Part shown: positions 34,404-43,328 of the stretch, piece by piece
Numbering within the stretch: position 1 is the stretch's first letter
How the letters are laid out: each line of letters begins with the position of its first letter
NCBI RefSeq assembly: GCF_025685685.1
Contig: NZ_JAGSYH010000008.1
Location: 1 to 64,000 of the forward strand
DNA length: 64,000 bases
Origin: Acidicapsa dinghuensis
Lineage (GTDB): Bacteria; Acidobacteriota; Terriglobia; Terriglobales; Acidobacteriaceae
Direction: 5' to 3'
Notes under the pieces: model-generated
Databases searched by the model: none
What the model was told of the DNA's origin: nothing
What the model saw: the letters and a program-made list of their open reading frames with translations, nothing else
Position numbers and translations under genes: made by a program

Positions 34404-34841
34404 ATGCCGGATATTCCCCCGCAACATCAGCCCAATGCTCAACATCAGTTCGATCTGGAGCAACTGGCCGCATCGCTGCCGGAAACCTCTCAGACGATGT
34501 TGCTCGACATTCGCCTGACCGACGAGCCCGCTGCCAGCTCGCGCATCTTCCGCGTTTACCGCCCAGTGCCACGCCACTATCACAAGGGCTGCGATGAATA
34601 CCTTCTCGTCGTGAAGGGGCGCGCCAGATTTGTTGTTGGCGATGAGCTGGAGGTGGAACTCCGGCCAGGTCAGCTACAGTTTTTCCGGCGAAATGTCGTC
34701 CATGGATTTCTGGAGATTCTAGAGCACCCATTTGTTATTTTGTCCGTTGATACGCCACGCCGCGAGCCCGATGACGTTCATTTCGTCGACCCCACCCAAC
34801 GTACTGTAGATTCCTTTATCCGGACGCTTCCCGGTTACTGA
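34404..34841 (+). CDS. cupin-fold protein
   Basis: A 145-residue single-domain cupin. The metal-binding pattern is visible: H-Y-H in PRHYHKGCDEYLLVVKG (motif 1, with a following Glu) and H in NVVHGF (motif 2). The region RARFVVGDELEVELRPGQL joins them. Function could be enzymatic or sensory. ATG at 34404 follows GGAGG at close spacing; in-frame ATG codons at 34368 and 34377 have no ribosome binding site. It sits between two MHD microprotein genes. Confidence 0.75.
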   Translation: MPDIPPQHQPNAQHQFDLEQLAASLPETSQTMLLDIRLTDEPAASSRIFRVYRPVPRHYHKGCDEYLLVVKGRARFVVGDELEVELRPGQLQFFRRNVVHGFLEILEHPFVILSVDTPRREPDDVHFVDPTQRTVDSFIRTLPGY

Positions 34842-35021
34842 AATTTTCCAGTAACGCGTTTTTGCATAAATGATCTGCCCCTTTCGGGGGATGTTTCCGT
34901 AACACTGTCCTGATTACGTACAGGATGGAAGTGCTATTTAAGAATCATCAAAACAAGGTCATTCTTGATTCATCAGCAAGGGCAAGTCGGAAACAGTGAA
35001 CGCCCTTCAGGAGTGACCTCA

Positions 35022-35123
35022 ATGCATGATTTTCTTATCGGTCTTTCTTTCGTCCTCATGGTAATCAGCCCTGCCATTGTCGCTGCGTTCTCCTCGGGCA
35101 CATCGGAAAGCAACGCAGAGTAA
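35022..35123 (+). CDS. MHD-type membrane microprotein 2
   Basis: A 33-residue peptide: MHDFLIGLSF, a span (about 4-23) with central S-P, then a tail FSSGTSESNAE ending acidic. CAGGAG lies 9 bases before the ATG. It is nearly identical in protein to the gene at 35846 (30 of 33 residues) although 12 of 33 codons differ, nine of them silently. This shows selection on the peptide. The function is unknown; a one-span subunit or regulator of a membrane complex is likely. Confidence 0.8.
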   Translation: MHDFLIGLSFVLMVISPAIVAAFSSGTSESNAE

Positions 35124-35297
35124 TCCCTCCGTTTGAGAGCGGGCCGTGTCGAATCCCGGCCTGCTACCTCCTTAACTTCCCGTCGCCTTTCTCCTCTCAT
35201 TCACGACTTTCTCTTTTCATCTGGGTTCCTTTTGCAAAGGAGTGCCGGCAGAATCTCCGAGGCCGCGCTCACAGAACTCAAACCAAGGAGAAAGCTG

Positions 35298-35621
35298 ATG
35301 CCTAGAAAGCTTTTGCTGCTGGCAGCTCTGGTGCTTCCTGTAGCGTTGACTGCGTGTTCACATCCGCAGCACATGTATTACCCTCCCCCACCACCACCGG
35401 CATGGTCTGAGATCGCCCGCCACGGATTCCATGACGGCGTGCAGGCTGCCCGCAGGGATATCTCCCATGGCTTGCCTCCGGACGTGAATCGCCATCCGAG
35501 ATTCCGCAACCCTCCGGTACCGCCTCCGGCGTTTGAAGACTACAGGCATGGCTTCCGCGAAGGTTATCAGCAAACCTTCCAGCATGGCTCTGGTCCTGCA
35601 CCGGGCCCGGGATATTACTGA
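35298..35621 (+). CDS. His/Pro-rich lipoprotein
   Basis: A 107-residue protein with a lipoprotein signal peptide and lipobox LTAC (Cys at residue 20). The mature part is short and rich in His, Pro and Arg: PPPPPPAW, two related segments (IARHGFHDGVQAARRDI and YRHGFREGYQQTF), and a GSGPAPGPGYY tail. AAGGAG lies 8 bases before the ATG. It may be a periplasmic metal- or polyanion-binding protein, but nothing beyond composition supports that. It sits between MHD microproteins 2 and 3. Confidence 0.75.
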   Translation: MPRKLLLLAALVLPVALTACSHPQHMYYPPPPPPAWSEIARHGFHDGVQAARRDISHGLPPDVNRHPRFRNPPVPPPAFEDYRHGFREGYQQTFQHGSGPAPGPGYY

Positions 35622-35635
35622 GAATCGAATCAACA

Positions 35636-35678
35636 AATGGCCACTGCGCTACATTCTGCCGCCGTGGCCATTCTTTTT
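35636..35678 (+). terminator. intrinsic terminator after the lipoprotein gene
   Basis: AATGGCCAC (35636-35644) pairs with GTGGCCATT (35664-35672), 19-base loop, followed by CTTTTT (35673-35678). It lies 15 bases past the stop codon and isolates the third MHD microprotein on its own transcript. Confidence 0.75.
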
Positions 35679-35845
35679 CCGCAACTCTATCGGTTTGCCC
35701 CCACTAAGGTGCCACCTGAGCATAGCTCCTACAGTGTCCACGAAAGGTGACAAGTGGTATTCCGAAATACGGTTACCTGCGCGATTCTTGTGTTGTGGCA
35801 AGGCGGTAACAACCAATCAGCCAAGCCCAGCAGGAGAATCCCCCA

Positions 35846-35947
35846 ATGCATGATCTTCTTATCGGCCTTACCTTCGTACTCATGGTGATCAGCCCAGCCA
35901 TTGTCGCAGCGTTCTCTTCGGGCACGTCAGAAAACAACGCCGAGTAA
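35846..35947 (+). CDS. MHD-type membrane microprotein 3
   Basis: A 33-residue peptide: MHDLLIGLTF, a span with central S-P, and the tail FSSGTSENNAE. It differs from the gene at 35022 by F/L, S/T and S/N only. GGAGA lies 9 bases before the ATG. It has its own upstream region after the terminator at 35636. The next gene is aroF. Confidence 0.8.
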   Translation: MHDLLIGLTFVLMVISPAIVAAFSSGTSENNAE

Positions 35948-36077
35948 TCCTGCCGCAGGCAGCATGGCTGCTTGCCTCACCAGTTCCCTTGACCACAGTT
36001 GCAGTACAATCTGCGACACCCCGACATTGCCCTACCCCATCCGAGACAGTACACTCAACTTTTGAGGGCATGGGCAA

Positions 36078-37133
36078 ATGCTGGTGGTAATGAATGCGCA
36101 AGCCACGCCGGAGCAAGTCAAGGCGGTTTGCGAACACATTGAACAACTCGGGTTTAGAGCCCATCCGCTTCCCGGCGCACAGCGCACCGCCATCGGCATC
36201 ACCGGCAATCAGGGCGAGGTGGATCGAGGCAATCTCGAATTTCTTCCTGGCGTCGCTGACGTCATCGCCGTTTCCAAGCCATACAAGTTAGCCAGCCGAG
36301 ATGTGAAACAGGACGACACCGTCATTCGCTTCCCCGGCACCGATGCCGTTATTGGCGGCGGACATCACATTGCCATCGTTGCCGGACCATGCTCCATCGA
36401 AACACGCGAACAGGCATTTGCCATCGCCGACAAAGTGGCGGCTGCCGGAGCACAGTTCTTTCGTGGCGGCGCATTCAAGCCACGCACTTCACCCTACGCA
36501 TTTCAGGGCCTCGGTCTTGAGGGTCTGCAGATCATGGCCGAAATCCGCGAACGGACAGGCATGCGTATCATCACCGAAGCCATCGACGCCGAAACGCTGG
36601 AGATGGTCGTCGAGTACGCCGACGTCATCCAGATAGGCGCGCGCAATATGCAGAACTTTTCCCTGCTCAAAAAAGCGGGAAAGACTCGCAAGCCCGTGCT
36701 GGTCAAACGCGGCATGTCCGCAACGCTCGACGAATTCCTGATGGCTGCCGAATACGTCATGAGCGAGGGCAATTACCAGGTCATCCTGTGTGAGCGCGGC
36801 ATTCGCACCTTCGCCGATCACACACGCAACACTCTCGATCTCAGCATTGTTCCGGCAGTGCAGCGTCTGAGCCATCTGCCCATTCTTGTTGATCCGAGCC
36901 ATGGTACCGGCAAACGGAACAAGGTCGTGCCGCTGGCACGCGCGGCCGTTGCTGTTGGTGCTGACGGCATCATGGTCGAGGTACATCACGAACCGGAAAA
37001 AGCTCTCTCCGACGGACCGCAATCCATCTACCCGGAACAGTTCGAAACCATGATGAATGAGCTCGAACAGATCGCAAAGGTACTGCACCGTGAGGTACCA
37101 CGCGGAATCCATGCAGGGACCGCAACCACGTGA
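36078..37133 (+). CDS. aroF: 3-deoxy-7-phosphoheptulonate synthase
   Basis: First enzyme of the shikimate pathway: joins phosphoenolpyruvate and erythrose-4-phosphate. The 351-residue protein has an N-terminal ferredoxin-like regulatory domain (about 1-70, [17 protein letters not shown]) and a KDO8P-like barrel. Barrel motifs include [43 protein letters not shown] and [10 protein letters not shown]. This is the type I-beta form found in Thermotoga and Bacillus relatives. The stop overlaps a GTG that starts the next gene. Confidence 0.96.
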   Translation: MLVVMNAQATPEQVKAVCEHIEQLGFRAHPLPGAQRTAIGITGNQGEVDRGNLEFLPGVADVIAVSKPYKLASRDVKQDDTVIRFPGTDAVIGGGHHIAIVAGPCSIETREQAFAIADKVAAAGAQFFRGGAFKPRTSPYAFQGLGLEGLQIMAEIRERTGMRIITEAIDAETLEMVVEYADVIQIGARNMQNFSLLKKAGKTRKPVLVKRGMSATLDEFLMAAEYVMSEGNYQVILCERGIRTFADHTRNTLDLSIVPAVQRLSHLPILVDPSHGTGKRNKVVPLARAAVAVGADGIMVEVHHEPEKALSDGPQSIYPEQFETMMNELEQIAKVLHREVPRGIHAGTATT

Positions 37134-38362
37134 GAACACCAACTCCGCATCCAGAGCGGGAATACACTTCCTCACTCCACAAACAGAGTGGCAAAATGGT
37201 CTTCGCCGCTGCACTGGCAGGACTATTCCTCATTGGCTGCCGGTCGCATGACTTTCCACAGTACCCCGCCAACTACCGCGAATTTGCCTATGTAACCAAT
37301 GGCGGAAGCGATACGGTATCTGTCTTCGATGTGGTAAATATCCGCCTCGATCGTCAAATTCAGGTCGGGCAAGATCCAACCGGCATCACCGCGAACCCGA
37401 AGCGCAATGAAGTTTACGTGGTCAACTCTGGCAACGGGTCATCGAACGGGTCTGTCTCGGTCATCGACACGGAAAAGAATGCTGTTGTCGCTACCATCCC
37501 AGTGCATCGCAAACCGTACTTCCTCGATGTCTCTCCCGACGGCCATCTCGCGTATGTTGCAAATTCCGGATCGAATTCGGTTTCGGTGATCGATCTCGAT
37601 TCCCGGCGCGAGATCGAGGTTGTCGGTGTCGGCGAAGCACCCGGTTTGGTCCGTGTCACGCCTGACGATCGATCCCTGATCGTAACGAACCGGCTCGGAA
37701 ACAGCATCAGTATTCTCGAAACAACAGCGTCTGCTCCGCCCCAGCTTCGTAAAGTCATCCCCGGTTGCCCCGGCGCCACAGACGTTGCGATTCTGCCGGA
37801 CTCAAGCAAGGCATTTGTCGCCTGTTCAAGCGGACATCAGATCATGGCCATCGCTCTTGCGCAGGCTGCAGACAGCAATCACCCATCCCGGCCAGACCAA
37901 CTCGAAGCGATGCTCGACGTGGGCCGGTCGCCAGTCCACCTTGCCCTTAAGCCAGATGGAGGCGAACTTTTCGTCTCCAACTTCGACTCCAACTCAATCT
38001 CCGAGATTGTCACGAGTACAGACGATGTCGGCGGTAGTTACCTGATGGGTTCCAATCCAGTTCGCGGACTCGTTACTCCCGATAACGCGCTTTTGTTTGA
38101 AAGCGACTTCAGTTCTCAAGACATATCGCTCTATTCCATCGACGATGGAAAACGCATCGCACCTGCCACCGGAGGCTTTTCTATCCATGTTGGCGACGGT
38201 CCCGACGCACTCGCGTTTTCATCCACGGGCAATCTTCTCTTCGCTGTCGACGCACGATCCGGCGACGTTGCGGTGATTCGTACAAGCTCGCAGTCTCTAT
38301 TCACTCTGCTGCCCACGGGGCGGCAGCCGAATGCGATCGCGCTGAAATCGTTCCGGCTGTAG
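37130..38362 (+). CDS. YVTN beta-propeller lipoprotein
   Basis: A 410-residue protein with a lipobox LIGC (Cys near residue 37) and a seven-bladed propeller of YVTN/YncE-type repeats. Each repeat contains a strand such as [24 protein letters not shown] or [16 protein letters not shown]. Such proteins are mostly outer-membrane or periplasmic scaffolds of unknown ligand. GTG at 37130 overlaps the aroF stop (GTGA), giving probable co-translation; a downstream ATG at 37196 (MVFAAAL) would still retain the signal peptide. Confidence 0.82.
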   Translation: MRTPTPHPEREYTSSLHKQSGKMVFAAALAGLFLIGCRSHDFPQYPANYREFAYVTNGGSDTVSVFDVVNIRLDRQIQVGQDPTGITANPKRNEVYVVNSGNGSSNGSVSVIDTEKNAVVATIPVHRKPYFLDVSPDGHLAYVANSGSNSVSVIDLDSRREIEVVGVGEAPGLVRVTPDDRSLIVTNRLGNSISILETTASAPPQLRKVIPGCPGATDVAILPDSSKAFVACSSGHQIMAIALAQAADSNHPSRPDQLEAMLDVGRSPVHLALKPDGGELFVSNFDSNSISEIVTSTDDVGGSYLMGSNPVRGLVTPDNALLFESDFSSQDISLYSIDDGKRIAPATGGFSIHVGDGPDALAFSSTGNLLFAVDARSGDVAVIRTSSQSLFTLLPTGRQPNAIALKSFRL

Positions 38363-38727
38363 TAAAGAAATGATTCTCAGAGGCCAATACTTCCTTATCG
38401 AACATCACAAAGGTTGAACCTTCAACAGTGGTGACTGCTATGATTGCGGCAGAACCCCTACTCTCAAAGATGTATTTACTTCACCCCAATCAGTTGCAAG
38501 AATCGCCAATATCGATTGTTTTCAGATATGCCATGCTTCGAGACGAAGTTAATTTAGCCAATCTACGCAGATGCAAATCGAAACCCCGGAATGTAAACTA
38601 CAACCTTCAATTTGCTTCACTTCCCCGAGCTAAAGCTCTTATCCCCAGAGATGTGCAAGCGTCACAGTTTCAGGAAGACAAAGTCGTGAATTAGAAATCG
38701 GACCTTGCCGTCGCGGAGAGCAGTTAT
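38363..38727. other. intergenic region upstream of the winged-helix pair
   Basis: A 365-base stretch, AT-richer than its surroundings, that must hold the promoter of the first winged-helix gene. An 88-codon frame crosses it (38428-38694), but it has no ribosome binding site and no recognisable features. No repeats or hairpins stood out. Confidence 0.5.
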
Positions 38728-39045
38728 ATGTCCAACAGTTTCACCTATGACGAGCTACAAGAGCATGGGTTCACGCTCCTGACGAATCATGCTTTGGTTC
38801 TTGTCCTCATTGCTCGCATTCCCGATATTCGCATGCGCGAAATTGCGTCTCATATAGGCATCACGGAACGAGCCGTTCAGAGGATCATCGACGATCTCAC
38901 CACGAACGGTTATGTCGTCATTACCAAAGATGGCCGTCGCAACCGTTATGAGATCAATCTCGAGCATCCCATTCAACATCCGCTGATAACGCACCTCAAC
39001 ATCGGCGATCTCGTTCGCTTTCTAGGCCCTCAGTTCCAAACTTGA
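38728..39045 (+). CDS. winged-helix transcriptional regulator A
   Basis: A 105-residue single-domain DNA-binding protein of MarR-like type. The helix-turn-helix is IRMREIASHIGITERAVQRIIDDL (about 31-54), and the wing is GYVVITKDGRRNRYEI. A 30-residue C-terminal tail completes it. The gene at 39309 is a close paralogue. No sensor domain is visible, so it may respond through dimerisation or a partner. A GGAG-like element upstream of the ATG supports the start. Confidence 0.82.
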   Translation: MSNSFTYDELQEHGFTLLTNHALVLVLIARIPDIRMREIASHIGITERAVQRIIDDLTTNGYVVITKDGRRNRYEINLEHPIQHPLITHLNIGDLVRFLGPQFQT

Positions 39046-39308
39046 GCATTCTCTGCAATTGTTGGATCTGACGTAGTTTGCACAGCATCTCACTTCCTAG
39101 TCGTACTGACGTTTTTTTAGATAGACCATTTAACGATCAAACCATTTGTTATCAATTGGGTATCCTGCGCTACAGAGCTTTGATTCGCAGTTCATGACCA
39201 TGAGACAAGAAAAGCCGGCAATGACAATTCAAGACACGAAAACGCTACGTGCGGCGCAAAACGCAGTCTGCTGAACAGAAACACGAGATGATTTCAAAGG
39301 AAGAAGGA

Positions 39309-39647
39309 ATGACAGACGCAACTTATTCAAAGCCTCAGGCAGATCATCGCTTTGGCTTCTTTACGAATCACGCCTTGGCTCTTATCACTATTGCGAATGA
39401 CCCCAAAATCCGCATGCGGGAGATTGCCGAAAAAATCGGCATCACCGAACGCGCCGTTCAACGCATTATCGACGACTTGAGCACCGCTGGATACATCTCG
39501 GTGGTAAAAGATGGCCGCCGAAACTGCTATGAGATCCGTCGCGACAGCAGAGTCAGCGATCCTCTTAGAACAGAGATGAAACTTGGCGGATTGCTCGAAG
39601 CGGTTATTCCCCGGATGACACCGATCGCGGCAGCGGAGCTAGGTTAA
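39309..39647 (+). CDS. winged-helix transcriptional regulator B
   Basis: A 112-residue paralogue of the gene at 38728. The shared core runs from TNHALAL through IRMREIAEKIGITERAVQRIIDDLSTAGY to KDGRRNCYEI; the N- and C-terminal ends differ. ATG at 39309 follows AAGGAAGAAGG; an upstream GTG at 39249 would add 20 charged residues and is less likely. The 263-base gap to the first copy suggests independent promoters. Confidence 0.82.
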   Translation: MTDATYSKPQADHRFGFFTNHALALITIANDPKIRMREIAEKIGITERAVQRIIDDLSTAGYISVVKDGRRNCYEIRRDSRVSDPLRTEMKLGGLLEAVIPRMTPIAAAELG

Positions 39648-39684
39648 ACCCTTCTCAAACGAGGTAACATGACCTTCCAACGAT

Positions 39685-39705
39685 CAGGTGGATTTAATCC
39701 ACCTG
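39685..39705. terminator. compact stem-loop between convergent genes
   Basis: CAGGTGGAT (39685-39693) and ATCCACCTG (39697-39705) form a perfect 9-base stem with a 3-base TTA loop, between the second winged-helix gene and the convergent BrkB-type gene. It lacks a T-run. Confidence 0.45.
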
Positions 39706-39727
39706 CGATCTTGGGTGGTCTTTCCCG

Positions 39728-40723
39728 TTATTTTCCGCTGGTTCGCGAAGCAGTTTGCAGACCGTGACGCATCGCACTGAATTTTGCGCCGGCAAAGAGA
39801 AGCAGACCTGACACGTACCCCCACAGCAGCAATCCGACCGATACGTAAAACGGTCCATAGTACGTGCGTAAATTAAGGTGAGGAAGTACTGCAACGAAGC
39901 CATACTTTGCAGCTATCCAAAGGATCCCCGTTACGATGGAAACACGCAATACAGGGCGCGCCGGAAGCTTGCGGTTCGGCAATATCCAATAGATCGAAAA
40001 GAACAGTAGAATGCCGGCAATCGATGTCGAAATTGCAAGCCATGATTCTGAAAGAAGACGAGCGGCCCAGTTATCTGCATGCCCCAATAAGAGGACTTTG
40101 ATCACCGTTCTCTCACCTGCGTTGAGCGTGATACTCAACATTCCCAGCGTGACCATCCAAAGCGCAAGCCCCAATGCGATCAGCTGGTTCATGATGTAGT
40201 TGCGGCTTTTCGCTACACCCCACGAACGGTTCAACGCGACCTCAAGCGGCAGAAAAATTCCTGTACAAGAAATCAAGATCAGCAGCAGCGAAATCACGCT
40301 TGCGCCTCGTTGTGGCGCAACTGCGGCAAGATGGGCTGCGATCCAATCCTGGTTGGATGGAAAGAGGTACTTGATGAATTCGCCGATCACGTCCGCCATC
40401 GGCTGCGAATGAAAAACACTATGCGCAATCGTATAGAGAAGAACGATGAATGGAATAAATGAGAGAATCGCGTTTGCAGCAACACTGAAGGCAAACGTGT
40501 GCACTTCGCTGTCGAGCAGATAGCGCAACAACAACTTGCCATCGCGCTGCCACTGGAAACCATAAATGGGGAGAGGAGGCTCCTCAGTGGTCTGTGCCGC
40601 TTCCTTGCTACCCGGCTGCGGGGAGACAGACGACTCTATAACCTCGCTGACGCTTGCTGGTCCGCCAACGGCCGGTACTGTTTCGGTTGATTTCTCTTCA
40701 GATGTTTGCGGGGGTAGTGGCAC
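39728..40723 (-). CDS. YihY/BrkB family inner-membrane protein
   Basis: A 331-residue protein with an acidic, Pro/Ser-rich N-terminus (about 1-50), then five to six hydrophobic segments. The family pattern shows at AFSVAANAILSFIPFIVLLYTIA and at the C-terminal FYVSVGLLLWGYVSGLLLFAGAKF. The family was once annotated as RNase BN; that activity belongs to another protein. Its role is not settled, possibly transport or envelope stress. It is monocistronic and convergent with the regulator pair. Confidence 0.87.
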   Translation of the reverse strand: MPLPPQTSEEKSTETVPAVGGPASVSEVIESSVSPQPGSKEAAQTTEEPPLPIYGFQWQRDGKLLLRYLLDSEVHTFAFSVAANAILSFIPFIVLLYTIAHSVFHSQPMADVIGEFIKYLFPSNQDWIAAHLAAVAPQRGASVISLLLILISCTGIFLPLEVALNRSWGVAKSRNYIMNQLIALGLALWMVTLGMLSITLNAGERTVIKVLLLGHADNWAARLLSESWLAISTSIAGILLFFSIYWILPNRKLPARPVLRVSIVTGILWIAAKYGFVAVLPHLNLRTYYGPFYVSVGLLLWGYVSGLLLFAGAKFSAMRHGLQTASRTSGK

Positions 40724-41169
40724 GTTTTATTCGCTATGGTGCTCAACCTGATGCTATCAGAGTGCGTATTTCTCATTAATCGCCAGCCCCGGTAACGTCC
40801 GGATCGTTCAACCTCTATACGATTTTTTCTTGCATTTTTGACAGAATCCTGCCATAACCAAGGGACAACCTCTGCATTATCGTCAGCAGTTCAAGACTGT
40901 TCCGGGTGGCAGTCTTCTGCTCCAGTTAAACCCTGGTTCGACTTACTCAGATAACCGCAACAGCTGGATATCGGACGCGGTCTTCATGACGGCACATCCT
41001 TTGTGTCTGCTCTCGAAGCCTGATAGAGCTACCGGTATCGGCACAACACAGTCCGCCAGCTTCCGCAGAATCGAAAGGCGGCCATCGCACTACTCATACA
41101 TTGCCTTACTTTGGAATCACCTTTATCGGCAACCATCATAGGTTCTCTTAATCAACAAGGAGAGTAGCA
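40724..41169. other. 446-base upstream region of the cold-shock gene
   Basis: Non-coding. It carries the divergent promoters of the BrkB-type gene and the cold-shock gene. Long leaders are typical of cold-inducible csp genes, but no cold-box could be identified by eye. The ribosome binding site AAGGAG lies just before the GTG start at 41170. Confidence 0.5.
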
Positions 41170-41376
41170 GTGAAGGAAAAGGGTATTGTGAAGTGGTTTA
41201 ACGGAGCTAAGGGCTATGGCTTTATTCAGCGATCCACAGGCGAGGACGTCTTTGTCCACTTCTCAGCGATTCAGTCCGACGGCTACCGCTCGCTGAACGA
41301 AGGTGAGTCGGTTGAGTTCGTACTACAGCAGGGCCCCAAAGGTCTGAATGCTATCGAGGTGACCCGTCCCTCCTGA
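41170..41376 (+). CDS. CspA-family cold-shock protein
   Basis: A 68-residue single-stranded nucleic acid-binding OB fold. RNP1 is KGYGFIQ and RNP2 is VFVHFSAI. The protein starts with GTG after AAGGAG (spacing 6). It likely acts as an RNA chaperone in cold or stationary phase. It is monocistronic. Confidence 0.95.
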   Translation: MKEKGIVKWFNGAKGYGFIQRSTGEDVFVHFSAIQSDGYRSLNEGESVEFVLQQGPKGLNAIEVTRPS

Positions 41377-41463
41377 CCTGTGTAGCTTCTGACTCGTCCC
41401 TTGTGATCTGATCCGTCAATTCAGTTGCGTCTTGCCTGTCCGTTAACGGGAGACTCTTTATCC

Positions 41464-41488
41464 GCACCCCGGCGTCCGAACGGGGTGC
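41464..41488 (+). terminator. stem-loop after the cold-shock gene
   Basis: GCACCCCG (41464-41471) pairs with CGGGGTGC (41481-41488), 9-base loop, 87 bases past the stop and ahead of the convergent queG. A self-complementary CCGTTAACGG lies just upstream. No T-run follows. Confidence 0.4.
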
Positions 41489-41536
41489 GCAGATCAAGAC
41501 GACCGACCAAACCCAACGTGCGACGGGCTCTTTAGG

Positions 41537-42820
41537 CTACGCCTGTTCTTCCGAGATGCGTGGCGTTTTGAGGCGATCAAGCGCCCACCGGATAGTAGAC
41601 TGTAATCCCTCGCGCGCTTCGTGTACACGCGTCTCCGCTATGCCCGGCGCATCAACACCTATCCCGGTTTCGGTCTCACCCGCATCGCGCTCGCATTCCT
41701 GCATCCAGCGTTCAAGGATGGGAATGAATTCTCTCCGTCCGCTGTTGCCCATAGCCACCGCCAGGTTACGTCGAAATCCTGCATATCCCGCTCTTCGCAC
41801 TGGCGAACCGTTAAACATCTGTTCGAAGGCCCTGAGATCCATCGCCGCGAGTCTCTCGATAAACGGATTGATCAGCTCACGCCGCGCCGTCATCCCTTCA
41901 TCCACCACCACCGGCGCTTTACGGTTCCAGGGACACACATCCTGGCAGATATCGCATCCGAAGATCTGCCGTCCCATCCCTGGCATCAATTCTTCCGGCA
42001 ACGCCCCGCGATGCTCAATCGTGAGATACGAAATACAGCGGCGCGCATCCATCCGGTACGGCTCATACAACGCATCTGTCGGGCACGCTTCAATACAACG
42101 CCTGCAACTGCCGCATCTGTCCGGAACGACAAAGCGAGCCTCGCGTTCCGGCACTTCCAGCGACAGCACCAATACTGCAAGAAAATTCCACGAGCCCAGC
42201 TTCGGATGGATCAGGCATGTATTCTTTCCCGTCCATCCCAGCCCCGCTGCCTTCGCCACCGAGCGTTCGACCACGGGCCCCGTGTCAACGTAAGCTCTCG
42301 CTTCAAACTCCCCGTATTCCGCATGCAGCGCCTCTTCCAGCTTGCGCAACCGTTTCAACAACACCTTGTGGTAATCGCTCGGCCGCAAATCGCCTGCGCC
42401 GTCTTTCCGGCCCGTCCAGGCATAACGTGCGATCCATCCGGTTCCTTCGGGCGCAGAAGCCACGGACAATGGGGCATCCGCGTTATATCCGGCAGCACAA
42501 ACCACCACCGAGCGCACCCAGGGAAACGGCACATCCACCCGGCCGCGCACCAATGTCCCAGCCTCATTCTGGCGCGCCAGATAGGCCATGGAACCCGCAT
42601 GCCCCGCGTCTATAAACTCTGCAAATCGTCCAGCATCCCGTTCCGCTTCCGGATATGGCAGGCTGACTACCCCAGCCTCGGTAAATCCCACCTCCAGCGC
42701 AAGTGCGCGAATCCGCTCCCGATCCGGTACCCCCTCGATGCCGCCAGATCTTGCCTCGGGCTGCGTATTAACAACAGTGATACCCACTGTCGACTCAAAG
42801 TTGGAACCACCGGTAGGCAT
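41537..42820 (-). CDS. queG: epoxyqueuosine reductase
   Basis: Reduces epoxyqueuosine to queuosine in tRNA, the last step of queuosine synthesis, using a cobalamin and two 4Fe-4S clusters. The cluster motifs are CGSCRRCIEACP and CDICQDVCP, with the third and fourth ligands spread around ARRCISY and GCDICQ. The N-terminal catalytic domain includes YVDTGPVVERSVAKAAGLGWTGKNT. ATG at 42820 gives 427 residues. The frame stays open to 43063, but that stretch overlaps the STAS gene on the other strand and has no QueG homology; GTG at 42787 is another candidate start. Confidence 0.92.
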   Translation of the reverse strand: MPTGGSNFESTVGITVVNTQPEARSGGIEGVPDRERIRALALEVGFTEAGVVSLPYPEAERDAGRFAEFIDAGHAGSMAYLARQNEAGTLVRGRVDVPFPWVRSVVVCAAGYNADAPLSVASAPEGTGWIARYAWTGRKDGAGDLRPSDYHKVLLKRLRKLEEALHAEYGEFEARAYVDTGPVVERSVAKAAGLGWTGKNTCLIHPKLGSWNFLAVLVLSLEVPEREARFVVPDRCGSCRRCIEACPTDALYEPYRMDARRCISYLTIEHRGALPEELMPGMGRQIFGCDICQDVCPWNRKAPVVVDEGMTARRELINPFIERLAAMDLRAFEQMFNGSPVRRAGYAGFRRNLAVAMGNSGRREFIPILERWMQECERDAGETETGIGVDAPGIAETRVHEAREGLQSTIRWALDRLKTPRISEEQA

Positions 42821-42902
42821 TCCTGCGTATCCATTGATTGAGATTGGAAGAACCCTTAAGGCGCGAGCAATCCGCCAGGTTACTTCCATCTGGAGCACTT
42901 GT

Positions 42903-43265
42903 ATGACATTATCGCTATTCTTCAACGCTTCCACTGAGATTCCAGTTGACGTCACTGCTGTAACGGTGAGCGGCAAACTCATTCGCGGCTGCGAACCGGA
43001 GTTCGTCAATCGACTCACGCCACTGGCACAAACGGGATCTATGCAGCTTAACCTCGCGGCCATCTCTCAGATCGATGCCGCCGGCATTGCTTCCCTCGTT
43101 GCCCTGTATCGCGCGTGTGACGATTCCGGGTATCGGCTCACTATTGTTGAGCCTTCGGAACACGTGCACGAACTCCTACATCTCGTAGGACTTGAGCATC
43201 TGCTTGTTGCAGCCAATCAGACCTGCGCAGCGGGCTACCAGCACGCAACGCTCACTGCCGCGTAA
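42903..43265 (+). CDS. STAS-domain protein (anti-sigma antagonist fold)
   Basis: A 120-residue STAS domain: VTAVTVSGKLIRGCEPEFVNRL, then LNLAAISQIDAAGIASLVALYRACD and RLTIVEPSEHVHELL. In SpoIIAA-type antagonists the loop is D-S-S-G with a phosphorylated Ser; here it is D58-A-A-G61, so it cannot be phosphorylated there. It may be a constitutive binder or a structural domain. TGGAG lies 7 bases before the ATG at 42903. It diverges from queG. Confidence 0.75.
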   Translation: MTLSLFFNASTEIPVDVTAVTVSGKLIRGCEPEFVNRLTPLAQTGSMQLNLAAISQIDAAGIASLVALYRACDDSGYRLTIVEPSEHVHELLHLVGLEHLLVAANQTCAAGYQHATLTAA

Positions 43266-43267
43266 AA

Positions 43268-43294
43268 AGCCGCTGACCTTACTGGTCAGCGGCT
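43268..43294 (-). terminator. intrinsic terminator of the VWA gene
   Basis: AGCCGCTGACC (43268-43278) pairs perfectly with GGTCAGCGGCT (43284-43294) around 5 bases. On the minus strand the stem is followed by TTTTT, so it ends the VWA transcript; it also lies just past the STAS stop. Confidence 0.8.
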
Positions 43295-43328
43295 CGCGTG
43301 TATGCCCCTGTCTTTTAGATCACAAGCT

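Noticed and set aside
38428-38694. 88-codon frame before the winged-helix gene
   Set aside because: GTG start without ribosome binding site and no recognisable features; kept only as a possible leader.
42821-43063. N-terminal extension of queG
   Set aside because: It lies antisense to the STAS gene and lacks QueG similarity.
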